From the NCBI GenBank assembly GCA_025267735.1, contig CM046297.1, positions 29,290,011-29,354,010 on the forward strand: DNA of 64,000 bases, in the 5' to 3' direction. Origin of the DNA: Mactra quadrangularis (lineage: Eukaryota; Mollusca; Bivalvia; Venerida; Mactridae). Positions within the stretch are counted from its first letter, which is position 1; every line of letters begins with the position of its first letter. The position numbers were made by a program, and so were the translations under genes. The notes below the pieces were generated by a model. It did not search any database. It saw only the letters and a program-made list of their open reading frames with translations, and was not told the DNA's origin. Shown here in pieces: positions 62,121-64,000 of this stretch.

Positions 62121-64000
62121 GTCATCATATTGATTGCACCTGTTTTTAATTTAAGAATCGTTAGGATTATCTTTTTTGACAAAATCAGCTAAGTGACAAT
62201 ATTTTCAAACAAAATTTGTCAGTATAGCTATTTCGAACAAACCTAATGACGGTTAGACTAACTTGCTTACATATTTTTGTGATCAAAAAGACACGAAGTT
62301 CTAGGTTTATGAACTTTCAATATAGTTGGATGTTTTGGTAAATATTTAGCGAGATGTTTTCTAATCCTACGCCGTTTGTCTTTTAAAAGACATGTCTTGT
62401 TAAAGATATTAATTGTCTTATTGAAAATTGGTTCCTCGAGCGTATTTTCAATAAATTATAACATAATGTTTGGTAGCCGTTGTCAGGCAATCTTCACCAA
62501 AGGCGATGTTAATTTCATTCAGAAAACTCTGTCTCTATCCTATTTAGATTTTCTGGGAAAAGGCAAATATCCTGTTTATTACAATTATATAATAGTTTTT
62601 CTCTCTGACTCAATTATTTCAAGATTATATCAACGTCTCATGGCTTATAAGCTTTTATGTAGAAACTGATCAGAAATGTCCACTTACTCTAGTACTTGAA
62701 TTATACAATCGCTATTTACAGAAAAGTTCTACTATTAGGACCAGCAAAATATTTATCAAACGAAATTGTCATAATGTGGGAATCATTTTCTTCTCAAATG
62801 AAGCATTTCGGACTTAGAATAAGTTATAAAACATGCCATTGTGTAATTGCAAAGATCTGTATCGGCACTTTAATGTACCAGTTACTGGATAGCTTTTTTG
62901 GCGATAGCTTTTGTTCCGGTGTACTGGTTAAATATTTAATGTTAATAGAGACAGAATGTCATAAATTTGAGCATAAACATACTTGTCAAGCAGAATCATG
63001 ACAGACATCCTGAATACTAAGAAATGCTTTAAGGTTACAGGGTGGCACTCGCCAGTTTTCATATTTACTACATACCAGCATTTAAAAAACTCCAACACAT
63101 TTTCTATACTTTTCAAATCTATAGTATTTTGAGATAATTTTGCCACAAATTCTGCCGGCATATACAGTTTGATATTTTGATACAATAACTAGTCCGTTCA
63201 ACAAAAACATCCTTGTTGTTTACATTAGCAAGAAAAATTCTGAATGATTGGTAACCAGGAAGCAAAATTAAGCGTAGTTATCTAAACTAAAAGAAATTGT
63301 TCCTAATCGAGATAAAGTATAAACAAAACTAACTAGCCATTTTTTCCATTTTTTCATTTGTTCCTTGATAACATTTTATGAGGTAGATAGAAACCATCTT
63401 ATTACATAGTTACAAATACCACATAAAACTAAAAGCTACCACTAAAAGGTTCATATAGAATTAGTGTAAACAAGGCACAAAGATCAATGAAATAGGTTTT
63501 TTAAATGTTTGGCTATAGTTTTTGTATAGAAGAGCAATTTACAGATTGTCTTAACTGACAAAACAACAGACAAAACAAACATATTTCAAATTGATTACTA
63601 CTGCAGTTATATGATTCATAGCGTATATTTGTAGTATTTGTTTACTCTAACAACAAAGTACTTAACGTATCAATGTCAGACATACTTGTACTGCTACAAT
63701 TAAGTACAAATGATCTAATCTGATTGTATCGAGAGTGTGTGTACTCTTTGATATGAAGTAACATTTTGTGCATACATGTTAAAGGTTCTTACTTTATACA
63801 GTAAAGTTCCGCTACATAGTTTGATGAACCTTCTGGATTCATTCAAAATAATATGAGTTTCAGAATTTGGAATGCTCAAACTCTAAATGCTTCATATATC
63901 AAGTCAGTTCTGCTATCAAGATTTACGAGTGTAATTGTTTAATTGTTGAACTTAAATGTACATACATGTAATACATTGTATCACAATAACAGTGCATTGA

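Larger units (their letters stand above)
60201..64000. repeat. Large repeat unit, copy 4 (cut by window end)
   Basis: Matches the unit start, skips the part equal to about 12680-13780 of copy 2 (leaving only the right end of the 338 bp MITE), then follows copy 2 to about 19110. It also lacks the tandem array equal to about 15330-16850. It preserves the empty target site (63407-63408) of the 14 kb insertion in copy 3. Confidence 0.75.

Noticed and set aside
1..64000. CRISPR array, phage or bacterial operon
   Set aside because: Spliced genes, SINEs and TA-flanked MITEs show animal nuclear DNA; the regular repeats present are minisatellites without spacers.

Overview
The window is AT-rich animal (eukaryotic) DNA with GT-AG introns, tRNA-headed SINEs, many TA-flanked MITEs, frequent TACATGTA-type motifs and a family of cysteine-rich EGF-repeat receptors. 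I infer a lophotrochozoan, most likely a marine bivalve mollusc. The species cannot be fixed from the sequence. There is no operon, CRISPR array, rRNA or convincing functional tRNA gene.

Layout. (1) 1-27360: two copies, in direct orientation, of a 12.5-15 kb non-coding repeat unit (copy 1 about 1-12530, copy 2 about 12531-27360). Each carries the same ancient MITEs, ATC-rich low-complexity DNA and degenerate tandem repeats, but they differ by insertions, deletions, a SINE and a local inversion. Copy 2 also holds a stray minus-strand exon resembling a ubiquitin-conjugating enzyme (UBE2E) exon. (2) 27361-36785: a 9.4 kb block without the unit. It contains the transmembrane and tail exons of one receptor (paralog A, 27518-28335, no EGF exon present) and then a complete four-exon receptor gene (paralog B, 31573-34869, 544 codons: signal peptide, about ten EGF-like modules, one membrane span, short tail). 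(3) 36786-64000: two more copies of the unit (copy 3 starting in mid-unit, copy 4 running off the window). Copy 3 is split by a precise 14,055 bp TA-flanked insertion (38897-52951), which contains a second nested 4.6 kb TA-flanked element and many smaller repeats. The undisturbed target site is visible in copy 4.

The only well-supported complete protein-coding gene is paralog B, a type I membrane protein of the MEGF10/Draper/SREC style. Both paralogs end in tails of identical length that share the pattern YExDxxDxDGYExLQ. Its DxDGYxxL core looks like the hemITAM of vertebrate Syk-coupled receptors. The receptor block is bracketed by repeat copies, and an exact 30 bp piece of the EGF exon lies at the junction with copy 3. 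This suggests (inference) that a tandem receptor family has been cut up and spaced out by expansion of this repeat unit.

All alignments were made by eye. Boundaries given as 'about' may be off by tens of bases, and no identity values were computed except where residues or bases are explicitly counted.
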